From UBA2336 sp964419145 (GTDB taxonomy: Bacteria; Bacteroidota; Bacteroidia; Cytophagales; Cyclobacteriaceae): a DNA stretch of 64,000 nucleotides. Made by a program: the position numbers and the translations under genes. Within the stretch, counting starts at the first letter, position 1; every line of letters begins with the position of its first letter. This document shows positions 7,943 through 16,233 of this stretch, piece after piece. The stretch lies in contig CAYQOM010000002.1 in the NCBI GenBank assembly GCA_964419145.1, positions 1 through 64,000 on the forward strand, read 5' to 3'. The notes below the pieces were generated by a model. The model was given only the letters and a program-made list of their open reading frames with translations. It did not search any database and was not told the origin of the DNA.

Positions 7943-8872
7943 ATGACGTTTGGAATTTTAAGGTGCAGTTTAATTGTTCTGTTGACGCTCATTACAGCAA
8001 CACTTTCTGCACAGTCCTTTATTGATATCCTCACCATAGGCGGAGTAGTAGGCGTACCCTCATCCTATCAGGATCCCCTTAACGGAAAAGCAACAGAAAG
8101 TAACTTGTTGGTTAACCTTAAACTGCCCATTAAATTCAATGAAAAGACAATCTGGTATAACGATTTTACGTATTCTGGTTTCAATGTTACCAATGATATT
8201 GACGTAAGGCCAACAGAATATCTTACCGCCATGCGCATGCACGGCATTATTCTGCAAACGGGAATTGTTCAAAAAATAAGTGAGCGAAATGGGTTTCAGC
8301 TATTAGCTGTACCGCGGTACATGTCTGACTTTAAAGGCAGCGACAGCAAGAGCTGGCAGTTGGGAGCTATTGCTTTGTTTGAGCATCGCAATCACGAACG
8401 GTTGGTGACTCGCTATGGTGTTTTGTACAACCAGGAATTGTTTGGTCCATTGCTGGTGCCGTTGTTTTACCTCGATTGGCAACTGAATGATAAATGGAGC
8501 ATCACCGGTTTAGTGCCAATCAATCTTAAGATTAGTTACAAAGTAAATGAATCGCTGACGGCCGGTTTCAGTCATTTCGGATTTATCACCACCTATCGAT
8601 TGGGCCAGGAAGAATTCAAAACCGATTACATCGAACGCAACAGTATTGATGAGGCGTTGTTCGCGCGATGGAATACCCGCGGCAATATTTTTCTTGAAGT
8701 GCGGGTGGGATATTCCCTAAGCCGGGTGTACGAGCAATACAGCGCAGATGAGAAAATGGATCTTCGGTTGAGCATCGTGCGTTTCGGTGATGAACGCACA
8801 CCTTCGAATGTGAACTTCGGCAATGGAATGATTGCCTCGGTGAGGTTGGTGTATAGCCTGCCGTTGAAATGA
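7943..8872 (+). CDS. Outer-membrane beta-barrel protein, DUF6268-like
   Basis: 309 residues from the ATG at 7943. The open frame reaches back to 7757, but its first 62 codons only translate the inverted repeat at 7782-7912, so I use the start directly before the signal peptide (MTFGILRCSLIVLLTLITA, ending SAQS). The mature part alternates beta strands typical of an outer-membrane barrel (LLVNLKLPIKFNEKTIWYND, FITTYRLGQEEFKTDY) and ends VRLVYSLPLK. Similarity to DUF6268 is from recall of the family pattern. Function unknown; possibly a small barrel porin or structural protein. Confidence 0.72.
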   Translation: MTFGILRCSLIVLLTLITATLSAQSFIDILTIGGVVGVPSSYQDPLNGKATESNLLVNLKLPIKFNEKTIWYNDFTYSGFNVTNDIDVRPTEYLTAMRMHGIILQTGIVQKISERNGFQLLAVPRYMSDFKGSDSKSWQLGAIALFEHRNHERLVTRYGVLYNQELFGPLLVPLFYLDWQLNDKWSITGLVPINLKISYKVNESLTAGFSHFGFITTYRLGQEEFKTDYIERNSIDEALFARWNTRGNIFLEVRVGYSLSRVYEQYSADEKMDLRLSIVRFGDERTPSNVNFGNGMIASVRLVYSLPLK

Positions 8873-8933
8873 TTTCACTCCTTTTAGCAATTCTGCTTTT
8901 AATTGATTTTCTTGATGATCACTTAGTTGGATC

Positions 8934-10235
8934 ATGAATAACACACATCCCGATGAAGGCCTGAAACGTGTGGTAGGTGTTCGCACACTTGCCATCAATG
9001 CGGTAAACATGACCATCGGAGCGGGAATTTTTGCCTTGCCCGCGTTGGTAGCAGCCGAAATTGGCGCTTCGGCTTTTCTGGCATACTTCGTTTGTACGTT
9101 GTTGCTGGGTTTGGTGCTGCTATGCTTTGTAGAAGTGGGCACAAAAATCTCAACCTCGGGCGGTGCATACGCTTACATTGAAGAAGCATTTGGCCCGCTG
9201 GCTGGGTTTTTAACGAATACCATTTTTTGGTTGGGGTTCACAGCGTTGGCAAATGCAGCGGTAGCCAACGTTATGGCCGACAACCTGGCCATCTTTTTTC
9301 CGAAACTTGGCGAACCTGTTTTTCGCGCACTCTTTCTTATTGCTGTATTTGGAGGGCTAAGTTGGCTCAACGTTCAGGGCAGCAAAGAGAGCACTACGTT
9401 TGTGAATGTAGTAACGGTATTGAAACTCATTCCGTTGTTGTTGCTGATTGTCTTTGGTTTTGCTCATATGCAAACTGAAAATCTTCAGGTAACGGCATGG
9501 CCTTCGGTGCAACAATTAGGTGAAGCATCATTGATTTTGTTTTTTGCTTTTGGTGGTGGCGCAGAAGCAACCTTGTCGGCATCAGGTGAGATAAAGAATC
9601 CGACCTACACCATACCGCGTGGTTTTCTTTTAGGTGTTTTGGTTGTATTCCTTTTTTACCTGGCGATACAATTAGTGGCTCAAGGTGTGTTGGGCGATGC
9701 ACTGGCAGCTGAAAAAGAAGCGCCTTTAGGTGCAGTTGCCTCAATTGTTTTTGGAAAGCAAGGACTCTCGTTTATGGCTTTAGCGGCTGCGGTTTCTTGT
9801 TTCGGACTGATCAGTGGTGATATGTTTGTGTCTTCGCGTGTTCCCTATGCGGCTGCACGCGATGGATTGCTGCCTTCATTTTTGGCAAAGATTCACCCGA
9901 AGTTCTCTACACCTTACTTTTCTATTGTACTCTATGCTTCCGTTAGTTTTCTGTATGCGATCTCAGGCGGATTCAGGCAATTGGCCATCCTGTCGAGCGC
10001 GTCAATTTTGTTGATCTATGTTGGGGTAATTGCTGCTACAATAAAATTGCGAAGCCGAAAAGTTGAAGGGGCTTATGTAAATCCGGGTGGATTGCTCATT
10101 CCTGTACTGGCCTTAATGGCTACGGGTTGGTTTTTATCAAACCTGGCATGGAAAGAAATTGTAGCGGTGATTATTTTTCTGGCATTTTTCAGCATTGTCT
10201 ATTATATCATGAAATCTTTTCAGAAAAAGCAGTAA
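8934..10235 (+). CDS. APC-superfamily amino acid permease
   Basis: 433-residue inner-membrane transporter with about 12 hydrophobic segments. The helix 1 motif MTIGAGIFALPALVAAEIG is the APC signature (unwound GAGIF). FFAFGGGAEATLSASGEIKNP around residues 202-222 is the helix 6 substrate-site region followed by the conserved ExxNP. It should import an amino acid or related amine by proton symport or exchange; the substrate cannot be assigned. It stands alone, 61 bp after the outer-membrane protein and 135 bp before the FabH-like gene. Confidence 0.88.
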   Translation: MNNTHPDEGLKRVVGVRTLAINAVNMTIGAGIFALPALVAAEIGASAFLAYFVCTLLLGLVLLCFVEVGTKISTSGGAYAYIEEAFGPLAGFLTNTIFWLGFTALANAAVANVMADNLAIFFPKLGEPVFRALFLIAVFGGLSWLNVQGSKESTTFVNVVTVLKLIPLLLLIVFGFAHMQTENLQVTAWPSVQQLGEASLILFFAFGGGAEATLSASGEIKNPTYTIPRGFLLGVLVVFLFYLAIQLVAQGVLGDALAAEKEAPLGAVASIVFGKQGLSFMALAAAVSCFGLISGDMFVSSRVPYAAARDGLLPSFLAKIHPKFSTPYFSIVLYASVSFLYAISGGFRQLAILSSASILLIYVGVIAATIKLRSRKVEGAYVNPGGLLIPVLALMATGWFLSNLAWKEIVAVIIFLAFFSIVYYIMKSFQKKQ

Positions 10236-10312
10236 GCTCTTTCAAACATTCTACGATTGCGCTTCAAATTCAATCGCTAACAACTGTTTGTTCTTTTCTT
10301 TTATAACATCGG

Positions 10313-10355
10313 TGATTTACGTCAGTATAATCCGCAATGAATTGCGCTACCTTTG
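10313..10355 (+). promoter_or_regulatory. Crp/Fnr-type operator and exact -7 box before the FabH-like gene
   Basis: TGATTTACGTCA at 10313-10324 reads TGACGTAAATCA on the other strand (TGAC-N4-ATCA). TACCTTTG at 10348-10355 is an exact TAnnTTTG -7 box. The operator centre is 29.5 bp from the first base of the box, the same spacing as at ric and osmC. The predicted transcript starts near 10361, about 10 nt before the ATG. Confidence 0.6.
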
Positions 10356-10370
10356 TGGTGACAATAACCT

Positions 10371-11453
10371 ATGCAAGAACAACTTTATTCGATTATCACC
10401 GGTTCAGGTCGGTATATTCCCACACAGCGCATTACCAATTCTGATTTTCTGAATCACACATTTTATGAGGCTGATGGAAAGCGGTTAACGCGCTCCAACG
10501 AAGAGATCATTCAAAAGTTTAGCGAAATAACCGGCATACTGGAGCGGAGATACGTTACGGATGATCTGGTCGCTTCGGATATCGGTTACCTGGCTGCACT
10601 TGATGCGCTCAATTCATCGCACAGCGATGGTGAAACACTCGATTATATAATTGTGGCACATAATTTTGGCGATGTGCCTGCTGATAATCGTAGAAGTGAT
10701 CTCGTGCCTGCCCTGGCTTCACGCGTAAAAATGAAATTGGGAATCAAGAATCCGGAAACGGTATGTTATGATTTGCCTTTTGGTTGTGCGGGTTGGTTGC
10801 AAGGTGTGATTCAAGCTGACTTTTACATCAAATCGGGAATGGCGAAGAAGGTGATGGTGATCGGTACAGAAACACTTTCGCGCATTTGTGATCCGCACGA
10901 TCGCGATAGCATGATTTATGCGGATGGGGCAGGTGCTGTAATTCTGGAAGTGAAACGCAGCGAAACACCGGTTGGCATTCTGGCACATCACTCGCAAACC
11001 AATGCTGGCGAGTATACTTACGTGCTGAAGATGGAGCCTTCCTACAATCCCGATTACAAGGGTGATGATTTGTTTTTAAAAATGCGCGGACGCACCTTAT
11101 ATGAGCATGCACTAAAAGCTGTGCCGGCTGTGGTAAAGGCAAGTCTGGAAAAAGCAGAAATTCCTATTACAGATGTTAAAAAAGTTTTCATTCACCAGGC
11201 CAACACCAAAATGGATGATGCCATTTTGAAGCGGTTGTTTGAGGCATACGGAGTAGAAACTCCAGAAGGCATAATGCCCATGTGTATTTCCTGGCTGGGC
11301 AACAGTTCGGTGGCAACCGTGCCTACGCTTTATGATCTGGTAAGCAAGGGTGATATGCCTGAACATCAGTTAATCAAAGGAAGCGTGATTGTATTTGCAG
11401 CGGTGGGAGCGGGGGTAAACATCAACGCGGTTGTTTATCGAATTCCAGAATAA
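10371..11453 (+). CDS. 3-oxoacyl-ACP synthase III (FabH-like) ketosynthase
   Basis: 360-residue thiolase-fold condensing enzyme with the complete FabH triad: Cys139 (DLPFGCAGWLQG), His275 (VFIHQANTKMDD) and Asn311 (WLGNSSVATVP). It would condense an acyl-CoA with malonyl-ACP or a related donor. At 360 aa it is longer than housekeeping FabH (about 320 aa), and there are no fatty-acid genes next to it. A role in a specialised lipid or beta-keto product is therefore possible. The predicted promoter carries the Crp/Fnr-type operator shared with the respiratory genes. Annotations as beta-ketoacyl-ACP synthase III are expected; the exact substrate is open. Confidence 0.85.
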   Translation: MQEQLYSIITGSGRYIPTQRITNSDFLNHTFYEADGKRLTRSNEEIIQKFSEITGILERRYVTDDLVASDIGYLAALDALNSSHSDGETLDYIIVAHNFGDVPADNRRSDLVPALASRVKMKLGIKNPETVCYDLPFGCAGWLQGVIQADFYIKSGMAKKVMVIGTETLSRICDPHDRDSMIYADGAGAVILEVKRSETPVGILAHHSQTNAGEYTYVLKMEPSYNPDYKGDDLFLKMRGRTLYEHALKAVPAVVKASLEKAEIPITDVKKVFIHQANTKMDDAILKRLFEAYGVETPEGIMPMCISWLGNSSVATVPTLYDLVSKGDMPEHQLIKGSVIVFAAVGAGVNINAVVYRIPE

Positions 11454-11534
11454 TTTTAAGTAAGACGTTTGACGAGCTTTGCGTAGGATTTGACTTGGCG
11501 AGCTTTGCGCGAAACGGCCTAGTAAATATGGCAT

Positions 11535-11574
11535 AAAAAAAACGGGAAAGTCAATTGCTTGATTTTCCCGTTTT
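11535..11574 (-). terminator. Strong intrinsic terminator (minus strand)
   Basis: A 16-bp near-perfect stem (AAAACGGGAAAgTCAA / TTGAtTTTCCCGTTTT, tetraloop TTGC) lies at 11539-11574. On the minus strand it is followed by eight T residues (11542 to 11535). It ends the candidate RNA at 11535-11837. It may also stop plus-strand transcription from the FabH-like gene, but with only four T residues there. Confidence 0.8.
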
Positions 11575-11837
11575 CGTTACACATAAGCCGTAGCCCATGT
11601 ATAGCGCTAAGGTTAACCCTTGCCAGTGTAAAACTGCCCCAACTTTCCTTCGAAAGCCTTGCTCGGTTTCATGTCACACCAGGTTTTCCTTGCGGACGCC
11701 TTCTTGTGAACACAATCTTCCCGCACCGGATTTTTTGTTCCCTGTTTTCCGTAGAAAACCGGTTTTTGTTTTCCGGTGTTGGTCGATCACCCTGTCAATG
11801 TTCGACTTAGTGATATGAAAGTACTTGCTTGATTTAT
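11535..11837 (-). ncRNA. Candidate structured non-coding RNA of about 300 nt
   Basis: No convincing protein frame exists here, but the minus strand has a promoter-like pair (TTG at 11872-11870, then 19 nt, then TTATTTTG at 11850-11843), many hairpins and a strong terminator. Stems seen: 11724-11730/11772-11778 (7 bp) enclosing 11744-11749/11754-11759; 11704-11708/11711-11715; 11643-11647/11652-11656; 11609-11612/11618-11621; and 11593-11603/11578-11588. The last has three G-U pairs on the minus strand that would be A-C mismatches on the plus strand, which favours minus transcription. It lacks the conserved cores of RNase P RNA and tmRNA that I know, so I leave it unassigned. It fills most of the 443-bp gap 11454-11896. 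Confidence 0.5.
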
Positions 11838-11896
11838 GTCTACAAAATAATTACTCAAAAAGTAGTCAACAACTTATCAACCGGGTTATGCACATT

Positions 11897-12046
11897 TTAT
11901 TCTGAGCGTTTTTTCCTGCGCCAGTAGATGTAAGCGGCTATCATGATGATAGGCAAAACAATATATAAAATGATATCCGTTGTTGAAGTAAGGTCAATGG
12001 GTGTGCTTTGGTTGGGAATGTCTTGCGGAATTTGAATAAAAATCAT
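11897..12046 (-). CDS. Small single-pass membrane protein (49 aa)
   Basis: ATG at 12046, TAA at 11897. The protein has an extracytoplasmic-looking polar N-terminus (IPQDIPNQSTPIDLTSTTD), one membrane helix at about residues 25-41 (IILYIVLPIIMIAAYIY) and a basic tail WRRKKRSE. It starts 9 bp after the stop of the 233-aa gene upstream and is probably in the same operon. No function can be assigned. That operon diverges from the cbb3 oxidase genes across a shared Crp/Fnr-type operator, so a link to respiration is possible but unproven. Confidence 0.65.
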   Translation of the reverse strand: MIFIQIPQDIPNQSTPIDLTSTTDIILYIVLPIIMIAAYIYWRRKKRSE

Positions 12047-12055
12047 GATACTGGG

Positions 12056-12757
12056 TTAGTTCGAATGAATATAGGGATACTCCCGATATGTTTCCTGAAT
12101 AATTTTTCCATCAAAGAAATAGAATTCAACAGTTCGTTTTTTGTTTGGTCGTGGTAGTTTGATTTGATAGACTTTGTGATGATCCACAATTGGAAAATTT
12201 TTTATAGTATCTCCATCTTTAAAGAAATACACTTCACGAACCAACGTATCATAATAATACAAAGCCGAGCGAAATTGTTCACCTGAAGGGTAATAACTTT
12301 CAGAATTCTGATGCTTTAGTCCGTTTTTAATAAGGCTTTCTGCTGCTTTTGGACCGTGGTAATAGTAGTCAACTTTGAGGCTGTAACCAGCTTGGTCATG
12401 AGGATGTATTTCTGTTTTGAAAAGTGATTGGGTATCTGTGAAGGGTGATTTCTTTTTTACGGTAAAATCAAATGAAATAATCACCCAGATCACTGCAACA
12501 ACAAATGTAGCGAGAACCGTCAGTGCAATTGCTTTGATGATTTTTTCTTGAATAATATTGCGGTGTACCTTTTTGCGTACTCGCTCTCTTAAGGCATCAA
12601 CATCTACATGTTCATAGCGTAAAGCTTGCCTCTTTATTTCTTCGTTGTAGGCTTCCCGCACTTGTTTCGATTTACTCTTATCAGATTTCCGTAGCAGCCT
12701 GCGGTTTTGCTGCATGGTATCGTTCATCTGCTTTAGAAAGCCGCCCATCATTCCCAT
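12056..12757 (-). CDS. Hypothetical membrane-anchored protein
   Basis: 233 residues. The first 70 are basic and helical (MQQNRRLLRKSDKSKSKQVR) and probably cytoplasmic. One membrane helix lies at about 76-95 (IALTVLATFVVAVIWVIISF). The remaining 135 residues are beta-rich and extracytoplasmic (SYYPSGEQFRSALYYYDTL, REVYFFKDGDTI, VEFYFFDGKIIQETY). I do not recognise the family. It heads an operon with the 49-aa membrane protein and diverges from ccoNO; the operator at 12834-12845 is 77 bp upstream of its start. Confidence 0.7.
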   Translation of the reverse strand: MGMMGGFLKQMNDTMQQNRRLLRKSDKSKSKQVREAYNEEIKRQALRYEHVDVDALRERVRKKVHRNIIQEKIIKAIALTVLATFVVAVIWVIISFDFTVKKKSPFTDTQSLFKTEIHPHDQAGYSLKVDYYYHGPKAAESLIKNGLKHQNSESYYPSGEQFRSALYYYDTLVREVYFFKDGDTIKNFPIVDHHKVYQIKLPRPNKKRTVEFYFFDGKIIQETYREYPYIHSN

Positions 12758-12833
12758 ATCGCTGTGTGTTTATGGATTCTATTAGTATATACGGGGTAAG
12801 GAGCAGAGGTGATGCCCGTACCAAATAAAAACC

Positions 12834-12898
12834 TGACAAAAATCAGGTTACCGAATAATGGAAATCAGGAGCGACTTTTTCTTGAAAACCTACTTTTA
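12834..12898 (+). promoter_or_regulatory. Crp/Fnr-type operator and -7 box of the cbb3 oxidase promoter
   Basis: TGACAAAAATCA at 12834-12845 sits in a larger palindrome, AACCTGAC-N4-ATCAGGTT. The -7 box TACTTTTA (12891-12898) matches TAnnTTTG except for the last base. The operator centre lies 51.5 bp upstream of the box, i.e. near -64, the class I activator position. The same 16 bases TGACAAAAATCAGGTT occur at 26772-26787 with the same spacing to a -7 box. Confidence 0.6.
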
Positions 12899-12935
12899 TC
12901 GCGTTAAATTCAAGGAAACGTATTACACCTAGCCT

Positions 12936-15074
12936 ATGGAACTCCAAAAATTCAGTTACGACAACAAAATCGTTAAGGCCTTTATCATCGCCACCGTGGT
13001 TTTTGGCCTGGTGGGCATGCTGGTAGGGCTTACAGCTGCTATTCAGTTGTTTTATCCTCTATTCAATTTTGATTTACAGTACACAACATTTGGTCGCATT
13101 CGGCCCCTGCATACCAATGCCATCATCTTTGCCTTTGTGGGCAACGCCATGTTTGCTGGTATTTATTACTCCATGCAGCGCCTGCTCAAAACCCGCATGT
13201 TCAGTGATATGCTTAGCTGGATTCACTTTTGGGGTTGGCAACTGATTATTCTCGCAGCCGCTATTTCCTTACCCCTAGGCTATACAACATCAAAAGAATA
13301 TGCAGAACTGGAATGGCCGATCGATATCGCCATCACCATCATTTGGGTGGTGTTTGGCTGGAACATGATCGGTACCATTCTGCGCAGAAGAGAAAAGCAC
13401 ATGTACGTGGCCATCTGGTTTTACATCGCCACATTCGTAACGGTAGCGGTATTACACATTGTGAACTCCTTTGAAATTCCGGTTAGCTTCATGAAGAGCT
13501 ATTCGTGGTATGCCGGTGTGCAGGACGCACTCGTACAATGGTGGTACGGGCACAATGCGGTGGCGTTTTTCTTAACTACTCCGTTCCTGGGTTTGATGTA
13601 TTACTTCCTGCCAAAAGCAGCGAACAGACCTGTTTATTCTTACCGGCTTTCTATCGTACACTTCTGGTCACTCATCTTTATATACATCTGGGCTGGTCCG
13701 CACCACTTATTATATTCTACCTTACCCGACTGGGCTCAATCTTTAGGTACCGTGTTTTCCATCATGCTCATTGCTCCGTCATGGGGTGGTATGCTAAACG
13801 GCCTGTTCACTTTGCGCGGTGCTTGGGACAGGGTGCGTGAAGATCCCGTTTTGAAATTTATGGTGGTGGCCATCACAGCCTATGGTATGGCTACGCTGGA
13901 AGGCCCGCTGTTGTCGTTGAAAAACGTTAACGCTATTGCCCACTTTACCGATTGGATTGTCGCACACGTGCACGTAGGTGGTTTGGGCTGGAATGGTTTC
14001 CTCATTTTTGGTATTCTGTATTGGGTAGTGCCACGCATGTGGGGTACATCGTTGTACTCAACTAAACTGGCTAATGTCCATTTCTGGATCGGAACGTTGG
14101 GTATCATTTTCTATGCGCTGCCCCTGTATATCGCGGGTGTGGTGCAAAGCTTAATGTGGAAAGAATTTAATCCTGAAGGTTTCCTGGTGTACAAAAACTT
14201 TTTGGAGACAACCGTTCAGATTTTACCGATGTATATGTTGCGCGCCATTGGTGGTGGATTGTACCTGACTGGTGCGATCATCATGACGTACAACCTGATC
14301 AAAACTGCTTACGCAGGAAGTTTCATCGCCAATGAACCTGCTGAAGCGGCACCACTTGTAAAAACAGAAACTTCTTCAGGTGGAGGTTGGCACCATGTGT
14401 TGGAAAGCAAGCCTATCATGTTCTCTGTGCTTACGCTGATTGCTATTTTAATTGGTGGTATTGTCGAAATGGTTCCTGCATTCCTGATCAAATCAAATGT
14501 GCCTACTATTACCAACGTAAAACCATACACACCGCTTGAGTTGCACGGTCGTGATATTTATATCCGTGAAGGTTGTGTTGGCTGTCATTCACAATTGGTA
14601 CGGCCATTCCGTTCAGAAGTAGAGCGTTATGATCCGCTTGGCGGAGAGTACAGCAAGTCGGGAGAATATGTTTACGATCACCCGTTCCTGTGGGGATCAA
14701 AACGCACCGGTCCGGATTTGCAGCGCGTGGGTGGTAAGTATTCCGATAGCTGGCATTACAATCACATGTTAGCACCTGATGCGGTTTCCACGGGTTCGAT
14801 TATGCCTGCTTATCCGTGGTTGTTCGAGCAGTCACTCGACCTGGGCCAGACACCTGCGAAGATTAAAGCACTGCGCAAAATCGGAGTACCTTATGAAGAG
14901 GGTTACGAAGCCATTGCCAATGAGCACCTGCTCATCCAGGCCAGAAGAATTTCTGAAAATCTTCAGTTGGAAGGAATTGAAGTGGCACCTGAAACAGAAA
15001 TTGTTGCCATGATTGCCTATCTCCAGCGATTAGGAAAGGATATCAAAGAGTCTAAAACCGCAGAAAACAAGTAA
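12936..15074 (+). CDS. ccoNO: cbb3-type cytochrome c oxidase, fused CcoN-CcoO
   Basis: 712-residue fusion of the catalytic subunit (1 to about 480) and the membrane-anchored monoheme cytochrome c subunit (about 495-712). It reduces oxygen to water with proton pumping at low oxygen. Heme and copper ligands are visible: His59 (RPLHTN), His206 (WWYGHN), His256-His257 (AGPHHLLY), His344 and His346 (IVAHVHVGG). The CcoO part has one membrane helix at about 495-518 and a heme c site CVGCH at 547-551; GSIMPAYPW supplies the Met ligand. The N-O fusion is known from Bacteroidota. First gene of a six-gene operon. Confidence 0.95.
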   Translation: MELQKFSYDNKIVKAFIIATVVFGLVGMLVGLTAAIQLFYPLFNFDLQYTTFGRIRPLHTNAIIFAFVGNAMFAGIYYSMQRLLKTRMFSDMLSWIHFWGWQLIILAAAISLPLGYTTSKEYAELEWPIDIAITIIWVVFGWNMIGTILRRREKHMYVAIWFYIATFVTVAVLHIVNSFEIPVSFMKSYSWYAGVQDALVQWWYGHNAVAFFLTTPFLGLMYYFLPKAANRPVYSYRLSIVHFWSLIFIYIWAGPHHLLYSTLPDWAQSLGTVFSIMLIAPSWGGMLNGLFTLRGAWDRVREDPVLKFMVVAITAYGMATLEGPLLSLKNVNAIAHFTDWIVAHVHVGGLGWNGFLIFGILYWVVPRMWGTSLYSTKLANVHFWIGTLGIIFYALPLYIAGVVQSLMWKEFNPEGFLVYKNFLETTVQILPMYMLRAIGGGLYLTGAIIMTYNLIKTAYAGSFIANEPAEAAPLVKTETSSGGGWHHVLESKPIMFSVLTLIAILIGGIVEMVPAFLIKSNVPTITNVKPYTPLELHGRDIYIREGCVGCHSQLVRPFRSEVERYDPLGGEYSKSGEYVYDHPFLWGSKRTGPDLQRVGGKYSDSWHYNHMLAPDAVSTGSIMPAYPWLFEQSLDLGQTPAKIKALRKIGVPYEEGYEAIANEHLLIQARRISENLQLEGIEVAPETEIVAMIAYLQRLGKDIKESKTAENK

Positions 15075-15077
15075 GTC

Positions 15078-15281
15078 ATGTATAAAAGCGTATTACAAGG
15101 TATCGATAACATCGCCATCTGGCCGATCATATCGCTTTCCATTTTCTTCATCTTCTTTGTGTTGTTGCTGTGGTGGGTGTTTACGGTAGATAAGAAATTT
15201 ATCAGGCGAATGGAAAACCTGCCGTTTGATCAGGCAGACAAGACCAATGATCAACAAACCCTTACGAATCAAAGCCTATGA
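15078..15281 (+). CDS. ccoQ: cbb3 oxidase small subunit (CcoQ-like)
   Basis: 67-residue single-pass membrane protein with a helix at about 14-37 (WPIISLSIFFIFFVLLLWWV) and a charged cytoplasmic tail with KKFIRRMENLPFD. The size, the WW-V-F turn and the position between ccoNO and ccoP identify it as CcoQ/FixQ, which stabilises the oxidase complex. It begins 3 bp after ccoNO and its stop overlaps the ccoP start by 4 bp, so translation is probably coupled. Confidence 0.85.
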   Translation: MYKSVLQGIDNIAIWPIISLSIFFIFFVLLLWWVFTVDKKFIRRMENLPFDQADKTNDQQTLTNQSL

Positions 15282-16198
15282 AAACGTTTAGTTTAATTCT
15301 TTCCTTCATGGTATTAAGCATTGCTGCGCTGGCGCAAGATGTTGCTCCCGAATCCGGTTTCTGGAAAGATCCGTTTGCTGACCCCATGTTTCCGCTTTAC
15401 CTGGTGATAGGTTTTGTTTTCGTTACCGCCATATTGGTTATACTGGTAGCGTTGTACATGCTGCAAGTGCTGAATATGTTCATCCGAAAAGCTGCAGAAG
15501 AACGCGCTGAAAAGTTGGGCATTACTTACGCACCTGAACCTGGCTACTGGTCGAAGTTTTGGGATTGGATTAATGGCTTTCGTTCAAAAGAGGAAGAGAA
15601 GGATCTCATGCTCGAGCATAATTATGACGGCATCCGCGAACTGGACAACCACATGCCGCCCTGGTGGAAATGGTTATTCTATGCTACCATTATTTGGGGT
15701 ATTGGCTACCTGATTGTGTACCATGTAACGGATAGCTTGCCTTTGAGTGATGATGAATATGCCGCCTCGGTTGAAAAAGCTGCTGAACAAAAGGCCAAAT
15801 TGCTGGCAGCAAATCCGCCTGCGGTTATTGATGAAAAAACACTCAGTTATGTTCATGATGAGGAGATCATCAAAAAAGGCCGCACGATTTATGTTACCAA
15901 CTGTGCATCATGCCATATGCCGGATGGGCAAGGAAGCATTGGTCCTAACCTGGTTGATGATTACTGGCTTCATGGTGGAAGCATACAAGATATTTATGCT
16001 GTAATTAAAAATGGAGTTCAGGAGAAGGGAATGATTCCGTGGGGCCCGGTGTTATCACCTGAGCAGATTCGTGATGTATCGTTCTATATTAAAAGTATAA
16101 AGGGTACTAATCCGGCCAACCCAAAAGCACCGCAAGGTGAATTGTATGTGGAGGAGGAGCCAGTACCCGCAGATACCGTAAAAGCTGCTGGATCTTAA
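15278..16198 (+). CDS. ccoP: cbb3 oxidase cytochrome c subunit CcoP (single heme)
   Basis: 306 residues: a signal-like N-terminus (to about 21), membrane helices at about 38-68 and 130-150 (WWKWLFYATIIWGIGYLIVY), then one cytochrome c domain at about 195-280 with heme site CASCH (209-213) and a Met ligand likely in EKGMIPWGP. It passes electrons to CcoO. Proteobacterial CcoP has two heme sites; only one CxxCH exists here. The tail is proline-rich and acidic. The start overlaps ccoQ (ATGA). Confidence 0.92.
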   Translation: MKTFSLILSFMVLSIAALAQDVAPESGFWKDPFADPMFPLYLVIGFVFVTAILVILVALYMLQVLNMFIRKAAEERAEKLGITYAPEPGYWSKFWDWINGFRSKEEEKDLMLEHNYDGIRELDNHMPPWWKWLFYATIIWGIGYLIVYHVTDSLPLSDDEYAASVEKAAEQKAKLLAANPPAVIDEKTLSYVHDEEIIKKGRTIYVTNCASCHMPDGQGSIGPNLVDDYWLHGGSIQDIYAVIKNGVQEKGMIPWGPVLSPEQIRDVSFYIKSIKGTNPANPKAPQGELYVEEEPVPADTVKAAGS

Positions 16199-16233
16199 TA
16201 AATTAATTGTGAGGCGTTGTTAATTGTAAAAAG

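Noticed and set aside
11559..11818. Two overlapping plus-strand open frames of 73-83 codons
   Set aside because: Several frames are open at once, the sequences are Cys/Ser/Pro-rich without domain, and the region folds as RNA on the other strand.
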